From an uncultured Pelagibacteraceae bacterium (GTDB lineage: Bacteria > Pseudomonadota > Alphaproteobacteria > Pelagibacterales > Pelagibacteraceae): a stretch of 64,000 nt of DNA. The stretch is from the NCBI GenBank assembly GCA_902588835.1, contig CACIQQ010000001.1:1-64000 (forward strand), in the 5' to 3' direction. The notes under the pieces are model-generated. The model was not told the DNA's origin and searched no databases. It saw nothing but the letters and a program-made list of their open reading frames with translations. Numbering within the stretch: the stretch's first letter is position 1; each line of letters opens with the position of its first letter. A program made the position numbers and the translations under genes. This document shows, in pieces, positions 43,583-51,731 of this stretch.

Positions 43583-44920
43583 ATGTCCAATATCTTCTCA
43601 TTATCAGTTTCCGAAATTGCGGAAAAAATTAGAAATTCAGATTTAAACTCAGTTGATTTGTGTAAATCATATATTGAGCAAATAAATAAATTCGAAAAAG
43701 ACGTAAAGGCATGGGCACATTTTGACAAAAAACTTCTTTTAGAAAAAGCTGAAGAGGCGGATGAACATAGACGATCTGGAAAGTCAGTTGGTCCTCTTCA
43801 TGGTATTCCAGTAGCACTTAAAGATATAATTGGAACCTACGATATGCCAACTGAATGTGGAACTGTTTTAAGAAAAGGTAAAACTGAGTCTCAAAACGCT
43901 GAAATAGTAGACTTATTAAAATCTGCTGGAGCCCTTATAATGGGTAAAACAAATACATCGGAACTAGCATTTCTTGCTCCCCCAGAAACTAGAAACCCTC
44001 ATGATTATTCTAGAACACCAGGTGGATCCTCAAGTGGTTCTGCTGCTGTTATAGCATCTCACATGGCTCCACTTTCAATTGGATCACAAACTGGAGGTTC
44101 GGTTATAAGACCTGCATCTTACTGTGGAGTAGTTGGTTATAAACCAAGTTATGGTTTAATTTCGCGAAATGGGGTTTTAAGAACATCTTATCATTTGGAT
44201 CATGTTGGAGTATTTGGAAAAACCGTCGAAGATGTTGCGTTATTAGCTAAAGTTTTAATTAAAAAAGACTCATACGATAAAGCGACCATTCATTATTCAT
44301 CTGAATTTATGTTAGAGGAATGTAAGAAAGGACCAATGTTTGATCCAAAATTTATTTTTTATAAAACTGAAAGTTGGAAAAAAATCGATAAAAAATCAAG
44401 AGAGTCCTTTGAATTTTTTATAAAATCTTTTAAAAAAAATATTGAGGTATTTGATACACCCTCTTATTTTAAAGATATCGATAAATATCATCGGATTATT
44501 CATGAAACTGATTTAGCAAATAATTTTCAAGTTTATTACAAGAAATCTAAAAATAAACTTTCAAAAGAAATGCAAACAGCAATTTCTCGAGGAATGAAAC
44601 ATTCTGCAAAAGAATATCTTGATGCAGTGGACTTTATGAGCAGAAGTTATGAATCATACAAAGAAGTTTTTGAGGACTATCATGGAGTATTAAGTCCTTG
44701 TAGCACGGGTGTGGCCGATAAAGGTTTGAAAAGCACTGGAAGTGCTGATTTCAATAGAGTTTGGTCTTATATGCACACACCTGCAATTTCTCTTCCTTTA
44801 CTTCAGGGGGAAAATAACTTACCATTAGGACTTCAGTTAATTGGTGACAAATATGATGATCAAAGATTTTTAGGTGTTGCTAATTGGTTAGAAAAAGAAA
44901 GTAAAAAATTTAATGAATAA
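43583..44920 (+). CDS. Amidase-signature family hydrolase
   Basis: 445 residues. The catalytic triad is readable: Lys in VALKDIIGTYDMP, Ser of the cis-Ser in TPGGSSSGSAA, and the nucleophile Ser in IGSQTGGSVIRPASYCG. Family members include amide hydrolases and GatA-like proteins; gatA itself is unlikely as no gatC/gatB is adjacent. It follows the large TRAP permease by five bases, so it may process the imported compound. Substrate unknown. Confidence 0.92.
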   Translation: MSNIFSLSVSEIAEKIRNSDLNSVDLCKSYIEQINKFEKDVKAWAHFDKKLLLEKAEEADEHRRSGKSVGPLHGIPVALKDIIGTYDMPTECGTVLRKGKTESQNAEIVDLLKSAGALIMGKTNTSELAFLAPPETRNPHDYSRTPGGSSSGSAAVIASHMAPLSIGSQTGGSVIRPASYCGVVGYKPSYGLISRNGVLRTSYHLDHVGVFGKTVEDVALLAKVLIKKDSYDKATIHYSSEFMLEECKKGPMFDPKFIFYKTESWKKIDKKSRESFEFFIKSFKKNIEVFDTPSYFKDIDKYHRIIHETDLANNFQVYYKKSKNKLSKEMQTAISRGMKHSAKEYLDAVDFMSRSYESYKEVFEDYHGVLSPCSTGVADKGLKSTGSADFNRVWSYMHTPAISLPLLQGENNLPLGLQLIGDKYDDQRFLGVANWLEKESKKFNE

Positions 44921-45092
44921 AATTACTACATTAGTTGGGTTGTCTTTTGCGATCTTCTTTTTAATAGGACTAGCTACTACATTAACAAGATCAATGATGA
45001 TTGGTTTTTTTGATGTTTTGCCTGTTTACATATTAATGGGCTGTGCAATTGTCATGATGATTTACGAAGCTTTTTTTGACAAGTCTAAGTAA
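44913..45092 (+). CDS. Small two-span membrane protein, missing from ORF track
   Basis: 59 residues starting at the ATG at 44913, overlapping the amidase stop, and ending TAA 45090-45092. Two hydrophobic segments, LVGLSFAIFFLIGLATTL and VLPVYILMGCAIVMMIYEAFF, are joined by a short TRSMMIGFF loop. I do not recognise the family. The tight overlap upstream and four-base gap to the DMT transporter suggest a genuine co-transcribed gene. Confidence 0.6.
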   Translation: MNKITTLVGLSFAIFFLIGLATTLTRSMMIGFFDVLPVYILMGCAIVMMIYEAFFDKSK

Positions 45093-45096
45093 CTAA

Positions 45097-45981
45097 GTGA
45101 AAAAAAAGGATTTTTTACCTTACACACTTCTTTTTATTCAACCTATTTTTATGGCGAGCAATCTTGTTGTTGCAAGAGGGGGTGTAGAATTTGTTCCTCC
45201 TATCTCCCTTGCTTTTTGGAGATGGTTATCAGTATTTCTTTTATTGATGCTGTTCAATTACGGAATTTTATACAAAAAAAAAATTTTATTAAAAGAATAT
45301 AAAGAACTTTTCTTTTTAGGATTAATGGGATGTGGAGTTTGTGGAGCTTTTCCATTTATAGCCGGTCAGACAACCACAATAATAAACATGGGAATTATTT
45401 ATACTTCCTCACCTATTTTTATAATTTTAATTTCTTATTTTTTTTTTAAGGAAAAAATGAATTTTTTCAAATTCATTGGTCTTTTATCGTGCCTTCTAGG
45501 AGTTTTAATTATTATTGTAAGAGGTGAATATTCTACTTTGATATCTTTAAAATTTACAAAGGGAGATTTATGGATGTTAGGAGCCTCAATAGGCTGGGCA
45601 TTATATTCTATATTTCTTTTTAATTGGAAATCTTCCCTAAATGTTTTTGAAAGGTTTACAGCTATCTCTTTTTTTGGAGCATTAAGCTTGTTGCCATTTT
45701 ATATATTTGAACAAAATTTTATCAACGTAACTACATTTAATTTGAAATTTTTCTTATGGGTTATATTTGCAGCAATTTCACCAGGAATAATAGCTTTTAT
45801 ATTGTACACTTACACTCAAAAATATCTTGGTGCTACAACGACAGGATTTACTTTGTATTTATTTACAGTTTATGGAGCATTTTACGGTATATTATTTTTT
45901 GGTGAGACCTTAGAACTTTTCCATTTATATGGAACATTTCTTGTTTTCCTTGGAGTTTATCTGGTAAGAAAAAAGGCTTAG
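45097..45981 (+). CDS. DMT-superfamily (EamA) transporter
   Basis: 294 residues with ten hydrophobic spans in two EamA repeats. SNLVVARGGVEFVPPISLAFWRWLS opens the first, and GASIGWALYSIFLFNWK plus SPGIIAFILYTYTQKYLGATTTGFTLYL mark the second. Such proteins export metabolites or amino acids; the substrate is unknown. The start is a GTG at 45097. It follows the 59-residue gene by four bases and precedes the hydrolase by one. Confidence 0.9.
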   Translation: MKKKDFLPYTLLFIQPIFMASNLVVARGGVEFVPPISLAFWRWLSVFLLLMLFNYGILYKKKILLKEYKELFFLGLMGCGVCGAFPFIAGQTTTIINMGIIYTSSPIFIILISYFFFKEKMNFFKFIGLLSCLLGVLIIIVRGEYSTLISLKFTKGDLWMLGASIGWALYSIFLFNWKSSLNVFERFTAISFFGALSLLPFYIFEQNFINVTTFNLKFFLWVIFAAISPGIIAFILYTYTQKYLGATTTGFTLYLFTVYGAFYGILFFGETLELFHLYGTFLVFLGVYLVRKKA

Positions 45982-45982
45982 A

Positions 45983-46795
45983 ATGTTTGATAAAAAAATT
46001 ATGATCATCTTCAGTACTTTAATTAGTTTAATTACTATTTATGTGATTATTTGTTTGGTAATTTTTCTGTCGCAGAGAAAATTATTATATCATCCTAACG
46101 AAAATAACTATTTAGATGAGAACAAACTGACACATAAGATTGAAAAGGTGTTCGTTAAGTCAGATAATAGATTAATTGGTTGGTACCATTTTAAAGACAG
46201 GAAATATAAGACATTACTATTTTTTCATGGGAATGCAGGAAATCTACAAAATAGAATTTACAAATTAAACGAGATAGCTGAACTAGAGTTAAACTATTTA
46301 ATTATTGCTTACAGAGGTTTCAGTGGAAATGAGGGAAAACCAACAGAAGAAGGTTTGTATAATGATTCAATGGCAGCGAAAAGGTGGTTAAATTCAAACA
46401 ACATTGATGATAGCAACATCATTCTTTACGGAGAATCTCTGGGAACAGCTGTTGCAGTGGACCTTGGTTCAAAATTTCCATTTGCAGGAATAATCTTAGA
46501 GTCCCCTTTTACCTCAATGGTAGAACTTTCAAAAATTTATTATCCTTATTTACCAGTGAACTTACTTTTGAAAGATAGATATGACTCCATAAATAAAATT
46601 AGCAAAATAGCTTTTCCTAAACTCGTTATGCACGGAGATAAAGATAACATTGTTCCATTTAGTATGGGAAAAAGAATGTTTGAAAGTTTTTCAGAACCGA
46701 AATTTAGTTATTTTAAGTCAGGCGATGATCACATGATGGATTTTGATCAAGAACTTTTAGGAAATCTAAAAAGTTTTATCAACAAATTAAATTGA
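45983..46795 (+). CDS. Membrane-anchored alpha/beta hydrolase (BEM46/serine-aminopeptidase-like)
   Basis: 270 residues. A single N-terminal hydrophobic span, then the hydrolase core: LLFFHGNAGNLQNRI (oxyanion-hole region), IIAYRGFSGNEGKPTEEG, nucleophile elbow LYGESLGTAVA (G-E-S-L-G), catalytic Asp in MHGDKDNIVPF and His in DDHMMDFD. This is the BEM46-like layout. Substrate unknown; the anchor places it at the inner membrane. It converges with ftsY by a nine-base overlap. Confidence 0.88.
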   Translation: MFDKKIMIIFSTLISLITIYVIICLVIFLSQRKLLYHPNENNYLDENKLTHKIEKVFVKSDNRLIGWYHFKDRKYKTLLFFHGNAGNLQNRIYKLNEIAELELNYLIIAYRGFSGNEGKPTEEGLYNDSMAAKRWLNSNNIDDSNIILYGESLGTAVAVDLGSKFPFAGIILESPFTSMVELSKIYYPYLPVNLLLKDRYDSINKISKIAFPKLVMHGDKDNIVPFSMGKRMFESFSEPKFSYFKSGDDHMMDFDQELLGNLKSFINKLN

Positions 46796-47716
46796 TTTTT
46801 CTATATTTAAAAAATTTTCTGCAAATGTTTCAGCATCAAAAGATTGTAAATCGTCCTCTTTTTCCCCAAGACCAATTGCAATTATCGGAAGTTTAAATTT
46901 TTTTGCAGCAGCAATCAGTATTCCCCCTTTTGCAGTTCCATCAAGCTTTGTCATAACAAGACCAGTTAAAGGGATAATATTATTAAATTCTGTTACTTGA
47001 TTTATTACATTTTGTCCTGAGGTTGCATCTAAGATTAGAACAACATCATGAGGCGCATTGCTATCAACTTTTTTAACTACATTTGCAATTTTTTTATACT
47101 CATCCATCAAGTTTTTCTTGTTCTGCAATCTACCAGCTGTATCTATCAAAACTGTATGAATTTTATTTTTTTTTGAATATTCCATTGCCTTAAAAGCTAC
47201 AGACGCAGGATCACTTCCTGCCTCTGATTTTATTATTTCACTTCCAACTTTTTTTGACCAGTTTTCTAATTGATCTATTGCTGCAGCTCTAAATGTGTCA
47301 CAAGCGGCTAGTACTGTTTTATTATTATTATTTTGAAATATTTTAGACATTTTCCCAATTGTGGTTGTTTTTCCTACTCCATTGACACCTGAAACTAAAA
47401 TTGTTCTATTCTCGTTGGATTGATGAAAAAATTTTTTATTTTCTAAAGGTTTCATTAATGAGAGAATATATTCTTTAAGAATTTTGTTAATCTCATCCAG
47501 TTTATTTTTACTTGGATCAATTCTGCTATTAGCTATTTGCTGTCTAATCTCTGATGAAGCCTCAACCCCAACGTCTGATTGAATTAAAAATTCCTCAATT
47601 TCCTCTAAAGTTTTATCGTCAATTTCTTTGTTAACAACAATATCTTTTATACCTTTTGAAAAATTTGATGTAGTTTTTTTTAAGCCATCCTTAAATTTTT
47701 GAAAAATATTAATCAT
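46787..47716 (-). CDS. ftsY: Signal recognition particle receptor FtsY
   Basis: 309 residues: mostly the NG GTPase domain, with only a short lysine-rich N-terminal part in place of the long acidic A domain. Motifs are VSGVNGVGKTTTIGKMSK, ACDTFRAAAIDQL, LIDTAGRLQNKKNLMDE and TKLDGTAKGG. It docks Ffh-ribosome complexes to the membrane. It overlaps dapF by four bases (ATGA), in the same operon. ffh lies just beyond dapF on the other strand. Confidence 0.97.
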   Translation of the reverse strand: MINIFQKFKDGLKKTTSNFSKGIKDIVVNKEIDDKTLEEIEEFLIQSDVGVEASSEIRQQIANSRIDPSKNKLDEINKILKEYILSLMKPLENKKFFHQSNENRTILVSGVNGVGKTTTIGKMSKIFQNNNNKTVLAACDTFRAAAIDQLENWSKKVGSEIIKSEAGSDPASVAFKAMEYSKKNKIHTVLIDTAGRLQNKKNLMDEYKKIANVVKKVDSNAPHDVVLILDATSGQNVINQVTEFNNIIPLTGLVMTKLDGTAKGGILIAAAKKFKLPIIAIGLGEKEDDLQSFDAETFAENFLNIEKSI

Positions 47717-48525
47717 ATATTTATATTAATATGCTCAATTTCTGAGACTGAACCTTCCATAATAACGTTTCCTTGTTCATCTTTATTGATTTTAATTTTT
47801 CCTAATTTAAATTCTATTTCAGTTGGAAATTTTGAAATACCATTAATTTCACCAGCTACAGCAGTTGCACATGCTGCAGTTCCACATGCTTTTGTAAGAC
47901 CAGCTCCTCTTTCCCAGTGCAATACTTTAAAATGATTTTTACTTTGCTCTTTTGCAAAGGTAACATTAACTTTTTCAGGAAATAATTCATGATTTTCTAA
48001 GATCGGTCCAACTTTTTTAATTTCGATCTTTTCTAATTCGTTTATAAAAAAAATAATGTGAGGATTTCCAACATTAATTGCTGTTCCTAAAAACTCAATA
48101 TCACCAACCATAACTTTTATTTTTTTTGTATCAATTTTCTCACTTAGAGGTATTTGATCCCAATTAGTTTTTGGTTTTCCAATATTTGTTTGTATCAAAT
48201 TATTTTTTAATATTCTCGACTCTAATTTTCCTGAAGAAGTTTCAACAGTAATAAAGTTTTTTGAACTTTCTTTTGATAACAAGCTTGCTACACATCTAGT
48301 TCCATTTCCGCATGCTGCGGAGTCCGAGCCATCTGAATTTTTAAAGGTAAGAAATGCATCAAATTTATCACTTTTATTTATAAGAATTAGTTGATCACAA
48401 CCAATATTACCTCTGTCACAAATTTTTTTTATTTGAGAATTGTTTAGATCAAATTTTTTTTGACGTTGATCAATTATGACGAAGTCATTTCCAAGTCCAT
48501 CCATTTTATAAGCTTTAAAATCCAT
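47713..48525 (-). CDS. dapF: Diaminopimelate epimerase
   Basis: 270 residues. The two active-site cysteines are in SAACGNGTRCVASL and GLTKACGTAACATAVAG; the start YKMDGLGNDFVIID is standard. It converts LL- to meso-diaminopimelate for lysine and peptidoglycan. In other Alphaproteobacteria a MiaB-like gene often separates dapF and ftsY; here they touch directly. Upstream is the 157-base region shared with ffh. Confidence 0.97.
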   Translation of the reverse strand: MDFKAYKMDGLGNDFVIIDQRQKKFDLNNSQIKKICDRGNIGCDQLILINKSDKFDAFLTFKNSDGSDSAACGNGTRCVASLLSKESSKNFITVETSSGKLESRILKNNLIQTNIGKPKTNWDQIPLSEKIDTKKIKVMVGDIEFLGTAINVGNPHIIFFINELEKIEIKKVGPILENHELFPEKVNVTFAKEQSKNHFKVLHWERGAGLTKACGTAACATAVAGEINGISKFPTEIEFKLGKIKINKDEQGNVIMEGSVSEIEHININI

Positions 48526-48547
48526 ATAATAATACTTAACTTATTTA

Positions 48548-48573
48548 TTGACTTTTTGAACCTCTATTATAGT
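48548..48573 (+). promoter_or_regulatory. Possible ffh promoter
   Basis: TTGACT (48548-48553) followed by TATTATAGT-type sequence (-10 candidates 48565-48573). The spacing to TATAGT is only 14 bases, so the match is imperfect. Its position just ahead of the structured leader is reasonable. Low to moderate support. Confidence 0.35.
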
Positions 48574-48582
48574 TTCTCACAA

Positions 48583-48677
48583 CTTCCGCAAAAACAGCAT
48601 TTTGCGGTGTCTTTGGAAACAAAGAGATCGACACCAGTCAGCGAGGGTTCGCCCACTGGTGCGATTGCTGCTGGAAG
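48583..48677 (+). ncRNA. Structured 5' leader of ffh with mutually exclusive helices
   Basis: This GC-rich stretch can form several helices. H1: CCGCAAAA/TTTTGCGG (48586-48593, 48600-48607), perfect. H2: GGTGTCTTTG with CAAAG and ACACC, capped by GAAA (48606-48635). H3: CACCAGT/ACTGGTG (48632-48638, 48655-48661) with an inner GGG-TTCG-CCC. P1: CTTCC (48583-48587) with GGAAG (48673-48677), supported by CAGCA/TGCTG. GGAAG is the Shine-Dalgarno of ffh, five bases before the ATG. H1 excludes P1 and H2, and H2 excludes H3, a switch-like chain. I recall an ffh leader motif among alphaproteobacterial RNA candidates but cannot check identity. Confidence 0.7.
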
Positions 48678-48682
48678 AAATT

Positions 48683-50041
48683 ATGTTTGAAAATTTGACA
48701 AATAAATTCGAGGGAATACTCGATACATTTAAAAAGGCGCCATCCCTTAATGAAAAACAGGTTGATGAGGGTCTTAAGCTTATTAGACAAGCTTTACTAG
48801 AAGCAGATGTATCGCTTGAGGTAGTAAAAGACTTTGTAACAAAAGTTAAACCAAAATTATTAGGAAAAGAAATAATAAGATCCACAGCTCCAGGACAAAT
48901 GGTTGTTAAAATTGTTCACGATGAGCTTGTTTCATTTTTAGGGGATAGCAATCAAGAAATTAATTTAAAGTCCAATCCACCGGTAACAATAATGATGGTT
49001 GGTTTACAAGGTTCAGGAAAAACAACCACAACTGCAAAACTCTCAAAATTTTTAGAAAAAAATAATAAGAAAAAAATTATGATGGTAAGTTTAGATATTT
49101 ATAGACCAGCTGCTCAGGAACAACTAAAAATTTTGGGTGATCAAAATAATATCCAAACCTTGCCAGTGATAAAAGATCAAATTCCAGCTGACATTTGCAG
49201 AAGAGCCCTATCTGCAGCTAATTTAAATGGTTCTGATATAATTATTTTTGACACCGCTGGAAGAACTCAAATAGATCTACAGATGATGTCTGAGATAAAA
49301 CAAATTGAAGAAGTAATTAAACCAACAGAGACTATACTTGTTGCAGACTCATTAACTGGACAAGTAGCAGCGAGTGTTGCTAAAGAATTTTCTAACACAG
49401 TAAAGGTTACTGGAATAATATTAACTCGAGCTGACGGTGATGGTAGAGGTGGAGCTGCATTAAGCATGAAACATATTGCTAATGTTCCAATTAAATTTTT
49501 AGGTATTGGAGAAAAAATAGAAAATTTTGAAAGTTTTCATCCTGATAGAATTGCTAACAGAATTTTAGGAATGGGGGATATCGTATCTCTTGTTGAAAAA
49601 GCAGCTGACGAAATTGATGAAGAAAAACTTAAAGAAACTGAGGAGAGTTTAAGGAAAGGTCAGTTTTCTTTAGAAGACTATCTTGCGCAATTAAGACAAA
49701 TGAAAAAAATGGGAGGACTAGAGGGTGTTATGTCTTTTTTACCAGGAGTTTCAAAAATAAAATCTCAAATGGATCAAGCCGGTGTTGATGAAAAAATAAT
49801 TACACAAAATGAAGCGGTAATACTTTCAATGACTAAAAAAGAGAGAGAAAATCCAAAGATTATCGATGGCTCTAGAAAAAAAAGAATTGCTAATGGCTCT
49901 GGAACAGACATTGCCACTATCAATAAATTGTTAAAACAATTTAAAATGATGTCTGACATGATGAAAAAGATGTCAAAAGGAAACACAAAAGGCTTAATGG
50001 AAAAAGGAATTCCACCTGAGCTATTCAATCAACTTAAATAA
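48683..50041 (+). CDS. ffh: Signal recognition particle protein Ffh
   Basis: 452 residues from the ATG at 48683 (MFENLTNKFEGI); the 27 residues the ORF track adds upstream lie in the structured leader. The NG domain shows MVGLQGSGKTTTTAKLSKF, SLDIYRPAAQEQL, IIFDTAGRTQID and TRADGDGRGGAAL; the methionine-rich M domain follows, with GMGDIVSLVEKA, RQMKKMGG and KMMSDMMKKMSKG. It binds signal peptides and SRP RNA and docks to FtsY. The SD GGAAG sits in the leader. It starts a ffh-rpsP-trmD-rplS run. Confidence 0.97.
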   Translation: MFENLTNKFEGILDTFKKAPSLNEKQVDEGLKLIRQALLEADVSLEVVKDFVTKVKPKLLGKEIIRSTAPGQMVVKIVHDELVSFLGDSNQEINLKSNPPVTIMMVGLQGSGKTTTTAKLSKFLEKNNKKKIMMVSLDIYRPAAQEQLKILGDQNNIQTLPVIKDQIPADICRRALSAANLNGSDIIIFDTAGRTQIDLQMMSEIKQIEEVIKPTETILVADSLTGQVAASVAKEFSNTVKVTGIILTRADGDGRGGAALSMKHIANVPIKFLGIGEKIENFESFHPDRIANRILGMGDIVSLVEKAADEIDEEKLKETEESLRKGQFSLEDYLAQLRQMKKMGGLEGVMSFLPGVSKIKSQMDQAGVDEKIITQNEAVILSMTKKERENPKIIDGSRKKRIANGSGTDIATINKLLKQFKMMSDMMKKMSKGNTKGLMEKGIPPELFNQLK

Positions 50042-50054
50042 AAAGGAGAAATAA

Positions 50055-50480
50055 ATGTTAAAGTTAAGATTATCAATGGGAGGAACAAAAAAGAGACCAG
50101 TTTATAAAATTGTGGTTGCAGACAGTAGATTCCCAAGAGATGGGAGATTTATAGAAAAATTAGGTTTTTTTAATCCCCTTATGCCAAAAGAAAAAAAAGA
50201 AAGAGTTGGACTTCAGTCAGAAAGAATAAAATATTGGCTAAGCCAAGGAGCAAAGCCGACAACTAGAGTTGCTCGATTACTTGGAGAAAATAATTTAATG
50301 GAAATGCCTAAACCAGGAAATAATCCAAATAAAGCTATTCCAAAAAAAGACAGGAAGAAAGACGCTTCTGAAGCTCCAAAAGAGGAAAAGAAAGCAGAGG
50401 CCCCTAAGGAAGAGAAAAAAACTGAAGCACCAAAAGAAGAAAAGAAAGCAGAGACCCCTAAGGAGGAGAAGAAAAAATAA
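50055..50480 (+). CDS. rpsP: 30S ribosomal protein S16 with repetitive C-terminal tail
   Basis: 141 residues against a usual 75-90. The S16 core occupies the first ~85: [39 protein letters not shown]. After it comes a Lys/Glu/Pro/Ala tail with four 9-residue repeats of the type EAPKEEKKA. The ATG follows an AAGGAGA site. The tail is probably disordered. The gene is 13 bases after ffh and two bases before trmD; rimM, usual between rpsP and trmD, is absent. Confidence 0.95.
   Translation: MLKLRLSMGGTKKRPVYKIVVADSRFPRDGRFIEKLGFFNPLMPKEKKERVGLQSERIKYWLSQGAKPTTRVARLLGENNLMEMPKPGNNPNKAIPKKDRKKDASEAPKEEKKAEAPKEEKKTEAPKEEKKAETPKEEKKK
50370..50477 (+). repeat. Tandem repeat coding the S16 tail (4 x 27 bases, two 54-base units)
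   Basis: Four 27-base units encode E-A/T-P-K-E-E-K-K-x. Units 1 and 3 resemble each other, as do 2 and 4 (the latter with CCCCTAAGGA), so the array looks like a 54-base duplication that later diverged. Confidence 0.85.
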
Positions 50481-50482
50481 CT

Positions 50483-51169
50483 ATGTTTCAGGCGAAAATT
50501 TTTACTTTGTATCCTGAATATTTTCCAGGACCCTTTGATATAGGTATTTGCAAAAAAGCTTTTGAAAAAAAACTTTGGGATTTAAAACTTATTAATATTA
50601 GGGATTATGCAGATGATAAACATAAAACTGTTGACGATACTCCATATGGTGGTGGCGTAGGTATGTTAATGAGACCAGACGTAGTAGCAAAATCTTTGGA
50701 CGCAAATTTGGATGAAAAAGAAACAGTTTATTATCTTACACCTAAGGGTAAAATTTTTAATCAAGATATTGCAAAGGATATTGTTAAAAAAAACAAAGTA
50801 AATATTTTATGTGGGCACTTTGAGGGAGTCGATCAACGAGTTTTAGACTCAAGAAATGTAGAGGAGATAAGTATAGGTGACTTTATCCTTTCCGGAGGAG
50901 AGATGGCTTCTTTCGTTGTTTTAGATACGATTTTAAGATTAGTGCCTGGAGTATTAGGAAATTTAAATTCTACAAAAGATGAAAGTTTTGAAAATGGGCT
51001 TTTGGAGTATCCACAATATACCAAACCTCAAATATGGGAGAAATTAAGTGTTCCTGACATACTTTTATCCGGAGATCATAATAAAATTAAAAGCTGGCGT
51101 TTATCCCAATCTGAGGCTATAACACGGCACCGAAGACCAGATTTATGGCAAAAATATAAAAAGGATTAA
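50483..51169 (+). CDS. trmD: tRNA (guanine-N1)-methyltransferase
   Basis: 228 residues. TrmD signatures are [61 protein letters not shown] and the late YTKPQIWE and [10 protein letters not shown]-like ([16 protein letters not shown]) segments with the deep-knot SAM site. It methylates G37 in tRNAs. It ends six bases before the rplS start, and its stop codon contains part of the rplS ribosome site. Confidence 0.97.
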   Translation: MFQAKIFTLYPEYFPGPFDIGICKKAFEKKLWDLKLINIRDYADDKHKTVDDTPYGGGVGMLMRPDVVAKSLDANLDEKETVYYLTPKGKIFNQDIAKDIVKKNKVNILCGHFEGVDQRVLDSRNVEEISIGDFILSGGEMASFVVLDTILRLVPGVLGNLNSTKDESFENGLLEYPQYTKPQIWEKLSVPDILLSGDHNKIKSWRLSQSEAITRHRRPDLWQKYKKD

Positions 51170-51171
51170 AA

Positions 51172-51720
51172 TTGCAAAATTTAAACATGAAAAATATAGA
51201 AGACATAAATAAAGCTAACGTTAAAAAAATTTCAGCTGAAAAAAAACTTCCAGAGTTTTTTCCAGGAGATATCATAAAAGTTGGTGTAAAAATTACTGAA
51301 GGAAAAAGAGATAGAATTCAGTATTTTGAAGGTGTTTGCATAGCAAAAAAAAATAGGGACTTAAATTCATCTTTTACAGTTAGAAAAATTTCTTTCGGAG
51401 AAGGTGTTGAAAGAACTTTTGCTCTTTATAGTCCAATAGTTGATACAATCAAAGTTATAAGATCTGGTAAAGTAAGACGTGCAAAATTATACTATCTAAG
51501 AGAAAGAACCGGTAAATCAGCAAGAATTGCAGAAAAGATAAAAAAGAAAATTGGAATTGATGTTGAGGCCAAACCTGAGCAGGTTACAGAAGAAAATGTG
51601 TTACCAGCAACTGAACAAAAGAATACTGAGGAAAAAGCCGAGACAAAAGTCGCTGAGACACCCAAAAAACTTGAAGAGAAAAAAGAAGATAGTAAGATTT
51701 CTACTGAATTAAAAAAATAA
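51172..51720 (+). CDS. rplS: 50S ribosomal protein L19 with charged C-terminal tail
   Basis: 182 residues against a usual ~115. The L19 core is [56 protein letters not shown] and [21 protein letters not shown]. The last ~55 residues form a Glu/Lys/Ala/Pro tail like that of S16. The TTG at 51172 follows AAGGA by six bases, so I keep it; an ATG at 51187 is the alternative. It sits at the bridge between ribosomal subunits in other bacteria. Confidence 0.94.
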   Translation: MQNLNMKNIEDINKANVKKISAEKKLPEFFPGDIIKVGVKITEGKRDRIQYFEGVCIAKKNRDLNSSFTVRKISFGEGVERTFALYSPIVDTIKVIRSGKVRRAKLYYLRERTGKSARIAEKIKKKIGIDVEAKPEQVTEENVLPATEQKNTEEKAETKVAETPKKLEEKKEDSKISTELKK

Positions 51721-51731
51721 TCTTTTTTTAA

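Noticed and set aside
43583-44920. Amidase as GatA of Glu-tRNA amidotransferase
   Set aside because: No gatB or gatC nearby, and its location follows a TRAP permease; a general amidase is the safer call.
48583-48677. Could the ffh leader be the SRP (4.5S) RNA itself
   Set aside because: The conserved SRP core (GGAAGNAGCAGCC type) is not present, and the structure ends on the ffh ribosome site.
48602-48682. 27-residue N-terminal extension of Ffh in the ORF track
   Set aside because: It translates the structured leader; the SD and ATG at 48683 and the family start (MFENLT) are clear.
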